The position numbers and the translations under genes are program-made. DNA of 64,000 nucleotides from Glaciecola sp. (GTDB lineage: Bacteria; Pseudomonadota; Gammaproteobacteria; Enterobacterales; Alteromonadaceae), in contig JAAZVZ010000007.1 in NCBI GenBank assembly GCA_018623155.1, positions 55,109 to 119,108 on the forward strand, in the 5' to 3' direction. Below the pieces are notes generated by a model. It was not told the DNA's origin and ran no database searches. It saw only the letters and a program-made list of their open reading frames with translations. Numbering within the stretch: position 1 is the stretch's first letter; the number at the start of each line of letters is the position of its first letter. This document shows, one piece after another, positions 1 through 8,340 of the stretch.

Positions 1-2760
1 GCCCGATAGCGAACTTACTTCACGTAATGTGCCGGTATGATTGTCTACCACGCCCAAATCTAGGCCTCTACCACCTCGACTTTTGCTATCTGTTAAGCGT
101 TCAAAGTGAAACTGACCTCTTGTCATATGAGTTAAATGGTCTGACGCGACACTGAGCACATCATCGAGCATGACCCCTAATACATAGCGATGCAGGCTGA
201 CTTTATTGTCAGTCTCTCCGTTAGCAATTTTGGCCAGTGGTTCAATGGCGTCCAGTTTGGTTCGCAGTGCTTGATTGGCATCATCAAGTGTCTTGAGCGC
301 ATCGACTATATGCGTTAAGCGCTGCAATGCACGATTGGCCTCATCACGCGCTGCCAACCGTTCAGCAACCTTGGCCTGGGTATCTTCTAAAATCAAGGCC
401 AAAGCCGATACATCAGGACGATGTGTCTTCTGAAGTTGCTCATCAAGCTGTGTGAGTAAAGCGTCAGTATGCGTAACAGCGTGTTCATGCTCACTGATGG
501 CTTGCTTAAGTGGTTCCAATTCATCCGCCTGCTGAATGATCCAAGTGAAACTGGCTTCATCGCTTAATTCACTGCTAGCAAGTTGTTCGTCCCACTCTAG
601 TGAGGCGGCCTCTAGCGCTTGTTGCTCTTTGTTGAGCTGGGAGTGAGCGTTGCTCGCGTTTGCCTGGGTTGCTGTGAGTAAATTGTTAGCCTGTTGATGT
701 GCTTCTTGGGCGTTTTTGAGTGTTTGTTCGATGCTTGTGACGGCCGTCACAAGGGATTGCAAACGCGTATTCACATCAGCGGGATCTCCGTAGGATTCTG
801 GAATGTGAGAGATCTGCTCATCGTAGTCACTTTGTAACTGGGAAAGTTGCCCTTTGAGTCCTTCTAACGTGATTTGTGTCGTTTGCACCAGCGAGCGCTG
901 AGTCTCTAGAGCTTTCTGCGCCGTGACGGCTTGTTGTTGCAACGTCGCGGCATCCAGTTTGGCTTGTTGAGCTTGAGCGATCTGTGTTGTGTATTGTGCG
1001 ACGGATGCGTCTATCCCAGCTGCGGTTAACGTTTGGTGGTCGCCCAAAGCACTGAGCGCTTGTTTTTCTGAGGCTTGGGCATCAGTGAGATCCGTGTGCA
1101 AGGTATTCAATTTGCTAATGAATCGTTCTAAGTCCACACGAGCGGTTTGTTCGCATGCCAGCGCGTTATCGATGTCTTGTTGAGTAACGTTTGGGATACC
1201 CTGTATAGCTTGGGCTGGATTAGGGTGCTCGGTACTGCCACAGACCAGACAAGGCGCATCCTGCTCAAGGGCTTGAGCTAGGACAAATGCTTGATTTTGA
1301 TGCCAATGCAACTGCAGCGTTTGTCGTGCTTGTTGCGCGTTCTGTACCGCTTGCTCCTGTTTGGCCACTTCAACTTTGCCGTTTGCAATACGGGATTCGA
1401 ATTTTGATATTGCGGTGCGTGCGTTATCGCGCTCAGTGATCCGTGTCTGCACTTGTTGGGCGCAGTGCAGCTTAGTCAGCAAATCCGATTCGGTATTGGC
1501 CAAATCGTGCAGCGCCGTGATGTCCGAAGTTAGCTTAGTCAAAGCGGCTTCATCGTGTGTGACCTGAGCTTGCGCTTGAGATAGGCTATGCTCAAGGGTT
1601 TCGAGCTGTTGTCGTTTATCGCTTTGCTGTGTCTTGATGTGCGCCAATTGAGTCAGTTGCTTTTGCGCGGATTCTAATGCGACTTTTTCAGAGTTCAGTG
1701 TGGTGAGACGCTGACTCTCTGACGTGGCTTCAGCAAGTGTTCCTTCGCATTGAGATAACTTTGCGCGGTGTTCTGTGAGTGCTTTGTGTTGCTTCTCATG
1801 CTCTAAGAGCGCTTGTTTAACACGCTGTTCAGCTTGTACGCACTGTTGTTGAAAGGGCGCAATGCGCTGCGCTGCTTCAATATGACGCACTCTAAGCTTG
1901 TGCTGTGCAATGGTTTTTTTTGCCTCGTTAAGGCTGGCTTGTACCTTCAGAGCCTTTTCGCGTTTGGCATATAGTTGGTTAAGACCGCTGGCTTGATCAA
2001 ACGCCAATTGCGCTTTGCTTTGCGCATTACTGGCAGCCGTATAGGCTTCATTCGCACTGTGTTGACGTGTGGTGGCAAGATCAATTTTGGTTGCGAGTTC
2101 TTGCTCATTCTGAACCTCGACACTAGCAAACAGATTCGCTCGTTGAGTCAGGCCATGTGAGTTTTCGGCTTTGAGTGCTTTGTACTGCTCAAGAAGCTTT
2201 TGAGTAATATCTTGATACATGGTGGTACTAAACAAGGTTGCATAGATCTTTTCTCGTACCGCAGAGGATGAGGTGATAATTTCACGAAACTGACCCTGTG
2301 GTAACACAATGACTTGCGCAAATTGTTCCGCGGTGAGACCAATGATTTGCTTGATTTTGGCATCGGTATCGCGCTTTTGTTCAGCATAATCCAACCACTC
2401 TCCGGTCTCATTCAATACAGCAAGCTCAACGGTTTCGGGTTTTTCTTTTTTGAGTTTAGGGGGGTGATATTTGGGTGTACGGGTAATGCGATAAACTTGA
2501 CCGCGCACCTCAAAAGTTAAGATCACAATGGCGCTGCCATCTTGTTCACAGTGATCGCACAGTAGGCGTTTATTTTGACTGGTATCAATGCCAGCTTCTC
2601 CATAGAAAGCAAACGTGATGGCATTTAAAATGGTGGACTTGCCCGCCCCTGTAGGCCCTTCAATTAAGAAAATGGGATTGTGACCGAAACTCGTAAAATC
2701 AACGATCTGTTCATCCACATAAGGACCGATGCCGCATAAGCGAAGCGTCAATAGTTTCAT
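1..2760 (-). CDS. sbcC: Exonuclease subunit SbcC (C-terminus cut by window edge)
   Basis: ATPase subunit of the SbcCD (Mre11-Rad50 type) nuclease, which opens hairpins and processes DNA ends in the cytoplasm. 920 residues are readable without a stop. The N-terminus carries the Walker A loop GPTGAGKST (about 35-43). A long Gln/Ala/Glu-rich coiled coil follows, with the zinc-hook CLVC (C504, C507) near its middle. The coil returns to the C-terminal ATPase half, and the window ends at SLSG, the first residues of the ABC signature. The start ATG lies inside the last codons of sbcD (ATGA overlap) behind an AAGGAG ribosome site, so the two are translationally coupled. Walker B and D-loop lie outside the window. 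Confidence 0.96.
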   Translation of the reverse strand, partial: MKLLTLRLCGIGPYVDEQIVDFTSFGHNPIFLIEGPTGAGKSTILNAITFAFYGEAGIDTSQNKRLLCDHCEQDGSAIVILTFEVRGQVYRITRTPKYHPPKLKKEKPETVELAVLNETGEWLDYAEQKRDTDAKIKQIIGLTAEQFAQVIVLPQGQFREIITSSSAVREKIYATLFSTTMYQDITQKLLEQYKALKAENSHGLTQRANLFASVEVQNEQELATKIDLATTRQHSANEAYTAASNAQSKAQLAFDQASGLNQLYAKREKALKVQASLNEAKKTIAQHKLRVRHIEAAQRIAPFQQQCVQAEQRVKQALLEHEKQHKALTEHRAKLSQCEGTLAEATSESQRLTTLNSEKVALESAQKQLTQLAHIKTQQSDKRQQLETLEHSLSQAQAQVTHDEAALTKLTSDITALHDLANTESDLLTKLHCAQQVQTRITERDNARTAISKFESRIANGKVEVAKQEQAVQNAQQARQTLQLHWHQNQAFVLAQALEQDAPCLVCGSTEHPNPAQAIQGIPNVTQQDIDNALACEQTARVDLERFISKLNTLHTDLTDAQASEKQALSALGDHQTLTAAGIDASVAQYTTQIAQAQQAKLDAATLQQQAVTAQKALETQRSLVQTTQITLEGLKGQLSQLQSDYDEQISHIPESYGDPADVNTRLQSLVTAVTSIEQTLKNAQEAHQQANNLLTATQANASNAHSQLNKEQQALEAASLEWDEQLASSELSDEASFTWIIQQADELEPLKQAISEHEHAVTHTDALLTQLDEQLQKTHRPDVSALALILEDTQAKVAERLAARDEANRALQRLTHIVDALKTLDDANQALRTKLDAIEPLAKIANGETDNKVSLHRYVLGVMLDDVLSVASDHLTHMTRGQFHFERLTDSKSRGGRGLDLGVVDNHTGTLREVSSLSG

Positions 2761-3944
2761 AGTGGCTCCTTATGGTTTGTCGTGGTATCTGCTGTAAGCG
2801 AGTCCTTGGTGTCATCACCATCAATCGCCATATTGAGTAATTCACGTTGCATAGAATCTAAGGTAGACAGTCCTTCACTAGTATAAAAATCATCGATGAT
2901 TTCAAGTGGAGTACGTTGTTTGAGATTGGCAATTCGAGCGCGACTATCCGTGCCCGTGGTCTGGGATTTTTCTAATCCAACATTGCGCAGTTCAACAATG
3001 TTCGGGTAATACTCACGCAACAGACTTAATGGATTGTGGGCGCGTTTAACATCGGTCAACTCGATGCGAATGAAGTCATCATGGTTGGGGTCGCTTGGTG
3101 CATCTTTTAGAATTTGCTCAAAGGTATTTGTGATGACTCGCACATCTCGTATTGGTGTAATTGGTAAGAGATCAAACTGTGTTTCCCCTTGCGCAAGCGT
3201 CACTAATGTTACCGATTTGTCTTGGTTGGCTTCAGATAAAGAATATTTAAGCGGTGAGCCACAGTAGCGAATATGCTCGGCACCTTGATGATGTGCACTG
3301 TGCAGATGCCCTAATGCGACATAATCAAAATCCATCATGGGTTTTGCACTGACTTGGTCACAGCCGCCAACGCTTAATGTTCGTTCAGAATCCGACACTG
3401 TACCGCCTTTCACAAAGCAGTGGCTGAGCAATACTTTGGGCGCATCTATGGTGTGCGCAGCTTTGACTTGGTTGACTAATAACGTGTGGGCATCGTCATA
3501 GGTTTTGACTGGCTCACCTGTTGCTGCACGAACAGATATGGGATCGCAAAACGGGATCCCATAAAAATATACCGGCTCCTCGTCGCCCAAAATGACTGGT
3601 TGAGTGATCTCTTTTAAGTCGGTAAGTAAATACAAACCTGCCTGACGAACAGCTTTCTTATTCATTCCTAATCGCACAGGACAATCGTGGTTACCCGATA
3701 TCAATACCACGGGTATGTTGAGTTCATCTCGACAGCGGTCCAGAAAGGACTCAAATAGAGCAATGGCTTCCCGGGCAGGCGTTGAGTTATCGTATACATC
3801 GCCCGCAATAATCAGTGCATTGGCTTGGTACTCTGAACAGTGATGAAGGATCTGCTCCAACATGTTTGCTTGTTCATCATGCAGGCTGATGTAGTTAAAG
3901 TGACGGCCGATGTGCAAATCTGAAGTATGAATAAAACGAAACAT
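2757..3944 (-). CDS. sbcD: Exonuclease subunit SbcD
   Basis: Mn2+-dependent nuclease subunit partnering SbcC. The calcineurin-like phosphoesterase motifs are in order: DLH (D9, H11), GDVYDN (D49), GNHD (N85-D87), an LSHCF block and GHLHSAH. At 395 residues it is close to the usual SbcD size. It is the first gene of the sbcDC pair; its TGA overlaps the sbcC ATG by 4 bp. No LexA-type operator is evident upstream. The reading frame 3812-4021 on the same strand is a shadow. Confidence 0.95.
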   Translation of the reverse strand: MFRFIHTSDLHIGRHFNYISLHDEQANMLEQILHHCSEYQANALIIAGDVYDNSTPAREAIALFESFLDRCRDELNIPVVLISGNHDCPVRLGMNKKAVRQAGLYLLTDLKEITQPVILGDEEPVYFYGIPFCDPISVRAATGEPVKTYDDAHTLLVNQVKAAHTIDAPKVLLSHCFVKGGTVSDSERTLSVGGCDQVSAKPMMDFDYVALGHLHSAHHQGAEHIRYCGSPLKYSLSEANQDKSVTLVTLAQGETQFDLLPITPIRDVRVITNTFEQILKDAPSDPNHDDFIRIELTDVKRAHNPLSLLREYYPNIVELRNVGLEKSQTTGTDSRARIANLKQRTPLEIIDDFYTSEGLSTLDSMQRELLNMAIDGDDTKDSLTADTTTNHKEPL

Positions 3945-4058
3945 TGTGATCCCTGAGTCGAATGAGGATTAACTATAGCATGCAAATGAGGGATGAAAAG
4001 GACTGAAAATTTTGCGGTCAAAGATCTGTCGCATAAGGCTACAGTTGAGTGAAAAGAG

Positions 4059-4310
4059 CTAACCTATTCGACTGTCTTGTTCCATGATTTTGCGCAAAGC
4101 ATTGGTCACCGGAATAAAATCCTGCTTTTGAATCAAGTCCAGAGCGGATTGATGATCAAATTCCGGCCGTGTGACATGTAGCCAAGCCACCATATCCTGC
4201 AAATTATCTCCCATGACCATAATCAGGTAGTCGATAACGGGGGAAAGGTCGAGCGGTTCTTCATTATCGATGAGGCTATTCAGCTGTTCCATAAAGTGTG
4301 CTTGGTTCAT
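4059..4310 (-). CDS. Small conserved-looking hypothetical protein
   Basis: An 83-residue soluble acidic protein beginning MNQAHFMEQL. I do not recognise the family. The frame can be extended by four codons, but GGAG sits about 9 nt before the internal ATG at 4310, which I take as the start. It is predicted mostly helical, with one hydrophobic stretch (DYLIMVMGDN) and a WLHVTRPEF segment, and has no signal peptide. It stands alone between sbcD and a small membrane protein on the same strand, with about 115 bp to sbcD. Confidence 0.6.
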   Translation of the reverse strand: MNQAHFMEQLNSLIDNEEPLDLSPVIDYLIMVMGDNLQDMVAWLHVTRPEFDHQSALDLIQKQDFIPVTNALRKIMEQDSRIG

Positions 4311-4541
4311 GTTGGACTCCATCTATTCACCTATATTTTTAATCCTCAATCCTTAAGAAAGATCATTCTAAAAAGAATCAAACCATAGCCAATCACTGCG
4401 CGTACATATCGTACCCTTTAGGGTTTATGAGTAGCACCAAGGTCAGCGCCTGGCACAGTGACACCAAGGCGTTCACAACCTTTGTCACACAAGGACCATT
4501 GAACATTCAACCACTCACAATGGTGATTGTACAAGTATGAT

Positions 4542-4967
4542 TTAAGCCAAAATACCTTTATTGCGCATATTGGAGGTAAACCACAACAACAAAAAGGCTA
4601 TGACAAATATTGCGATGGTGAAAGCCAACGCCGGGCCTGTGTATAAATCCGCGGGCGCATCAGATGTAAACTGATATCCAAAGCTGATTAACATACCTAC
4701 AATGGAGGCAAGATAAAGGGGATATGCCCACGCTTTTTTGAATAGCAGCATTAAAGAGCCCAAAAACGCACCAAACACCCCCAATGCCCAAGCGATGTTT
4801 GCCCAGAGTGGAAATGAGAGGAAATATTCACGTTGTTCTTCAGTAAAGGCCGCTAAATAAGCTTCATTTTGTGAATGGGTCATTGTGAAGTCCATCACGC
4901 CACCGCTGTTCCAAAGCACGGATAACACGGCTACAAGCCAAAACCACCAAGGTGTTTTCGTTTTCAT
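4542..4967 (-). CDS. Small four-helix inner-membrane protein
   Basis: A 141-residue integral membrane protein with four hydrophobic segments: about 8-25 (WWFWLVAVLSVLWN), 53-75, 80-97 and 110-130. The loop after segment 1 is polar (FTMTHSQNEAYL...EEQREYF). The C-terminus is short and basic. AAGGATA lies about 9 nt before the ATG. No catalytic motif is visible, and I cannot assign a function. It is a separate unit from the downstream 83-residue gene, with about 230 bp between them. Confidence 0.65.
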   Translation of the reverse strand: MKTKTPWWFWLVAVLSVLWNSGGVMDFTMTHSQNEAYLAAFTEEQREYFLSFPLWANIAWALGVFGAFLGSLMLLFKKAWAYPLYLASIVGMLISFGYQFTSDAPADLYTGPALAFTIAIFVIAFLLLWFTSNMRNKGILA

Positions 4968-5032
4968 GAGGGGGATATCCTTTTTTTATATACGCAAGGT
5001 TAACTGTATAACAAAATAGGGAATTAGCAAAT

Positions 5033-5062
5033 TACGCCTGTGGCCACTACGCCTGTGGCCAC
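5033..5062. repeat. 15-bp perfect tandem duplication across a stop codon
   Basis: The unit TACGCCTGTGGCCAC occurs twice back to back (5033-5047 and 5048-5062). The second copy encodes the final residues and stop of the EamA permease on the minus strand, and the first is the extra copy just downstream. It looks like a recent replication-slippage event with no coding effect. Confidence 0.9.
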
Positions 5063-5928
5063 ATAACCAAGATGGCGGCAATCGCCACAAGCATCAAAGC
5101 AAACACGTCTTTTTTGGGGATGGGGGCTTTGAGGTAGACTACAGAAACGATCATCATAAAAAATATCTCAACCTGCCCGAGTGTCTTTACGTAGGGCACG
5201 GCCTTCAAGGACATCGCATGGAACCAGCCAAATGATCCCAAAAAACTCGCTATACTGGTCAAAACAACCAATTTCGGTCGACGGAACATCAAGGTCAAAT
5301 CTGTTCGTTCACGCAGCCACATATACCCTACTAAGATCAGGGTTTGAAACAGGATCACCACCAGCAACACCCATGAGGCGCGGAGCAAAAAATGCCCTTC
5401 CAACACCAAACTCGCTTCGCGTACCCACAACGAGGTCAAAGCAAACGCGGTACTTGACGCTAAACCAATACCAGCGGTTTTCCAACTAATAGTGCGAATG
5501 CCTCCAGATAAGGAAAACATCATTACCGCAATACCACCTATGATGACGCCTACCCAGCCGTACAATGACAAAGTTGTACCAAAGAACATGATCCCTAACA
5601 CCGCGGATACTGGTGCCTCACATTTGGCTAACCCGGCGCCAATCGCAAAGTTTTTTTGTTTAAACAGCATGACCATCAGCCCGGTGGCCACGATTTGCAT
5701 TACACCGGCTAAGATACAGAATTGCCAAAAGGCAAAAGGGAATTCACGGATGACACCAAGCTCAGTTTGCTCAAGGCCTACAACGTATAAAACGGCCAAC
5801 GGACCCGCCCACAAAAAACGCGCAAGTGTCACGCCACAGACGGATAAGCTGCCACTGAGTTGACTCTGAAAAGCATTGCGCCACGCTTGGCTAAACGCGG
5901 CCAAAAAAGTAAAAAAGACCCAAGTCAC
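5047..5928 (-). CDS. EamA/DMT-family inner-membrane permease
   Basis: A 293-residue protein with about ten hydrophobic segments in two homologous halves, the layout of drug/metabolite transporters of the EamA type. The first segment is at the extreme N-terminus (WVFFTFLAAFSQA) and the last is LMLVAIAAILVMW. The substrate cannot be read from sequence. It starts 10 bp after the stop of the glutaredoxin-like gene, so they probably share a transcript. Its final codons and stop are followed by a perfect 15-bp tandem copy (5033-5062). Confidence 0.8.
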   Translation of the reverse strand: MTWVFFTFLAAFSQAWRNAFQSQLSGSLSVCGVTLARFLWAGPLAVLYVVGLEQTELGVIREFPFAFWQFCILAGVMQIVATGLMVMLFKQKNFAIGAGLAKCEAPVSAVLGIMFFGTTLSLYGWVGVIIGGIAVMMFSLSGGIRTISWKTAGIGLASSTAFALTSLWVREASLVLEGHFLLRASWVLLVVILFQTLILVGYMWLRERTDLTLMFRRPKLVVLTSIASFLGSFGWFHAMSLKAVPYVKTLGQVEIFFMMIVSVVYLKAPIPKKDVFALMLVAIAAILVMWPQA

Positions 5929-5938
5929 ATTGGGTCAA

Positions 5939-6307
5939 CTAACTGTAATGCTGACGTAGATACGCAATGATATCGTTAGATTCATACATCCATTGGCTTG
6001 TGCCGTCGGCCTGATCAATACGCAAGCAAGGCACTTTGACCCGTCCTCCCCCTTGCTCAAGTTCAGAGCGATAGGGCGAGCCTTGTGCGGCGGATTTTTT
6101 GGCAATGGGGAGACTCATCTTGAACATGGCACGGCGCACTTTGATGCAAAAAGGACACGCGCGAAAGTGGTATAACGTCAGATGCGAGGTTTGCTCTGCA
6201 ATGGCCGTTTGTTCTTCAGAACTGCGCTTACGAGGAAAGCCTCGTGTCAGCAAATCAAACAATACAAACACATAACCCAGCGCATTGCGCACTATTTTGA
6301 CCAACAT
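5939..6307 (-). CDS. Glutaredoxin / GST-N-like thiol protein
   Basis: A 122-residue protein. Residues 1-22 are hydrophobic (possible membrane anchor) and a thioredoxin-fold glutaredoxin domain follows from about 43. The CPFC active site (C51, C54) follows an LYHFRA strand, KVPCLRI gives the cis-proline loop, and YESNDIIAYLRQHY closes a GST-N-type fold. The likely role is glutathione-dependent disulfide exchange. It lies directly upstream of the EamA permease (10-bp gap). The N-terminal hydrophobic segment suggests membrane attachment, which is an inference. Confidence 0.85.
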   Translation of the reverse strand: MLVKIVRNALGYVFVLFDLLTRGFPRKRSSEEQTAIAEQTSHLTLYHFRACPFCIKVRRAMFKMSLPIAKKSAAQGSPYRSELEQGGGRVKVPCLRIDQADGTSQWMYESNDIIAYLRQHYS

Positions 6308-6363
6308 AACTTCGCCTCAAACGACCTCATAAAAGAGGCCGTATTATACACGCACAATGAGGA

Positions 6364-7023
6364 TTAAAAAAACTGTACGTTAGTCTTGAGATCTTCTCGC
6401 GTCGTACGCGCTTGATTAGCTGGCGCATCGGGATCAGCATAGCCAAATGACATGCCAAACAACACCCCTCGTTCATCGGGAAGCCCAAACATCTCGCGTA
6501 TTGGATCTGGGAACTGTCCTAACGCGCCCTGCATACAATTACTCACGCCGTGTTCTTGCATGATCAGCGATAAGTTTTGGGCATAGATCCCCATATCCAC
6601 TGCACCCATGATATCGAGATATTTGTCCATGGTAAAAATAGCTACGTGTGGCGCGTCAAAAAATTGCCAGTTGCGCAGCATTGCCATCTGTCTGGCGCGT
6701 TTGTCTTCTCGGGCAATACCCAATGCGCCATACAAGGCATTGGCTGAGCCAAATTGACGCTCACGGTGTTCATTTTGATACGCAATGGCCCAATTAAAAT
6801 CAGGGTTAGGCGGTTGCTGTTGCATCACCGCATTGACTAATGCCTGACTTAAAGCGTCTTTTTGCTCGCCTGATACAACGAGCGTTTGCCAAGGCTGTAC
6901 GTTGCAGTTTGAGGGGGCGCGTTGCGCCAATTCAAAAATCTGTTCCAAAGTCTCCGTTGGAACGGGTTTGTCTAAGAACGCGCGGCAAGAGTGACGCTGA
7001 TTAAGTAAATCGCTCATATTCAT
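6364..7023 (-). CDS. Nitroreductase-family FMN oxidoreductase
   Basis: A 219-residue member of the NAD(P)H:FMN nitroreductase superfamily. The N-terminal RHSCRAF and PSNCNVQPW segments form the FMN phosphate/isoalloxazine site, and ALGIAREDKRAR and MQGALGQFPDPIREMFG are family-typical. The C-terminal FGYADPDAPANQARTTRE binds the FMN phosphate. Family members reduce nitroaromatics or quinones; the physiological substrate here is unknown. It is a stand-alone minus-strand gene between the glutaredoxin-like and DUF2058 genes. Confidence 0.88.
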   Translation of the reverse strand: MNMSDLLNQRHSCRAFLDKPVPTETLEQIFELAQRAPSNCNVQPWQTLVVSGEQKDALSQALVNAVMQQQPPNPDFNWAIAYQNEHRERQFGSANALYGALGIAREDKRARQMAMLRNWQFFDAPHVAIFTMDKYLDIMGAVDMGIYAQNLSLIMQEHGVSNCMQGALGQFPDPIREMFGLPDERGVLFGMSFGYADPDAPANQARTTREDLKTNVQFF

Positions 7024-7055
7024 GTCGTTGGGCTTCTCTTTGTTGTTTTAATTGT

Positions 7056-7568
7056 TTACCACATTAAGTCATCTGGGACGACAAAGTCTTTGTATGGATC
7101 ATCTTCATCCGGTTCATCAACAGCATCTTCCGGGGTTGGGCGGATGACTAAATCGGGCATGCGTTCTTCAATTTTGGCGCCCACCCCCCCAGGAATCACC
7201 TTGTATGCGTTGTCTGCTACCACCATCACAAGTTGGCCGTTGAGCAAAGATTTACGGATCGCTTCAGTCACATAGATGGTTTTGATTTTGCCATCGACCA
7301 CGAAGTTGTACTTTTCATCGCCTTTGTGTGCAACGATGTTAACGTTGATCAGTTGTTTGATCTGCGCAGCGATCTCGCGTTCACGGCGCTCTGCTTGTTG
7401 GGCTTCGTTCAGCGCTTTAGAGCGCTCGAGCTCAGCTTGGCGTTTGGCTTCCACTTCCGCTTTTACCTCGTTGGCAAGCGTGCGGGATTTTTTCTTCTTT
7501 TTGGCGGCTTTAGTGGCTTGTTTTTGATTGACCAAGCCGGCCTTTAATAATTGGTCTTTTAATGACAC
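7056..7568 (-). CDS. DUF2058 (YaiL-type) protein
   Basis: A 170-residue cytoplasmic protein of the DUF2058 family. It opens with the typical MSLKDQLLKAGLVNQKQATKA, continues with a Lys-rich stretch (about 20-30) and a charged coiled coil (about 35-70, EAKRQAELERSKAL), and ends in the folded DUF2058 domain (YNFVVDGKIKTIYV, VVADNAYKVIPGGVG) and an acidic tail. E. coli YaiL is the reference member; the precise function is not established. It begins 11 bp after the stop of the HEPN gene, so the two probably share a transcript. Confidence 0.9.
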   Translation of the reverse strand: MSLKDQLLKAGLVNQKQATKAAKKKKKSRTLANEVKAEVEAKRQAELERSKALNEAQQAERREREIAAQIKQLINVNIVAHKGDEKYNFVVDGKIKTIYVTEAIRKSLLNGQLVMVVADNAYKVIPGGVGAKIEERMPDLVIRPTPEDAVDEPDEDDPYKDFVVPDDLMW

Positions 7569-7579
7569 TGAGAACTCGC

Positions 7580-8266
7580 TTATTGTTTAAAATCTACTTC
7601 AAAATCACCGATCAGCGGGTAACTTGGCGCGCCCAAAAACTTCAACGGATGATCCAGCATTAAGTCTATCACAATCGGTACTAAGCATTCCAAAATCGCC
7701 ACCCCGTCAGTGATTTGGGCACGATTTACTTGCCCATTCCAGGTGGCTCCACCGTGCATTAGTTGATTGCGAAGGGTATAGAGGCGACGCAAAATGATAC
7801 TCAGGACTTTGTCTGTGCGCTCACTGGATAAGGCAACATTGATGAGCCCTTTTTCTTGAGTGAATTGGCGTTGCCATGCGCTTTCTTCTATTTTGCCTTT
7901 TTGAAAATCCCAAAAGGGCTGGAACACATATTGATTGTCAAGCAGTACGCGAATATGTGACGAAAACTGTTGCCAAGCAAGCTCGTATAGGGCTTTGTTT
8001 TTATCCAACTCGACTAGCTTAGCAATAAACCGACTGAACAACTCGGTTTCGTTGTTGTAGAAGTTTTCATGCTCCTGACCATAGGCTGCGTTAAACGCAA
8101 TCCACAAAAAAATGAACTGGCTGTCTTTGTCGCCATTCTCTCCAGCGCTTTGCTCAGCGCGATCGAGCCAACTCAGCGCTCGATGAATGCGTGTGCCGAC
8201 AGCGTTGGGAAATTTGTCGCGCTCTTGGCGTTGTTTGGCTTTTAATGTGGCGTGTGTAATGATCAT
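7580..8266 (-). CDS. Solitary HEPN-domain protein with RNase-type RN-x3-H motif
   Basis: A 228-residue, mainly helical protein. LRNQLMHGG near the C-terminus (R166, N167, H171) is the R-x4-H signature of HEPN domains that act as metal-independent RNases. Upstream helices carry FIFLWIAFNAAYG, a pattern seen in HEPN proteins called Apea-like. I start at MIITHATL because AAGGA lies about 9 nt before that ATG; the frame extends 14 codons further. No MNT nucleotidyltransferase antitoxin partner is adjacent. The next gene (11 bp away) is DUF2058. A toxin, a defence RNase or a non-catalytic HEPN are all possible. Confidence 0.75.
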   Translation of the reverse strand: MIITHATLKAKQRQERDKFPNAVGTRIHRALSWLDRAEQSAGENGDKDSQFIFLWIAFNAAYGQEHENFYNNETELFSRFIAKLVELDKNKALYELAWQQFSSHIRVLLDNQYVFQPFWDFQKGKIEESAWQRQFTQEKGLINVALSSERTDKVLSIILRRLYTLRNQLMHGGATWNGQVNRAQITDGVAILECLVPIVIDLMLDHPLKFLGAPSYPLIGDFEVDFKQ

Positions 8267-8340
8267 ACGTCGAGTCCTTATCCGTACTGTTCTTATACCA
8301 TAAATCAAATCACAAAAATGTCATACATTTTTTGTAATCT

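Noticed and set aside
5181..5863. Plus-strand frames of 102 and 123 codons
   Set aside because: They lie wholly antisense to the EamA permease and have low-complexity, Pro/Thr/Arg-heavy translations. They are shadows.
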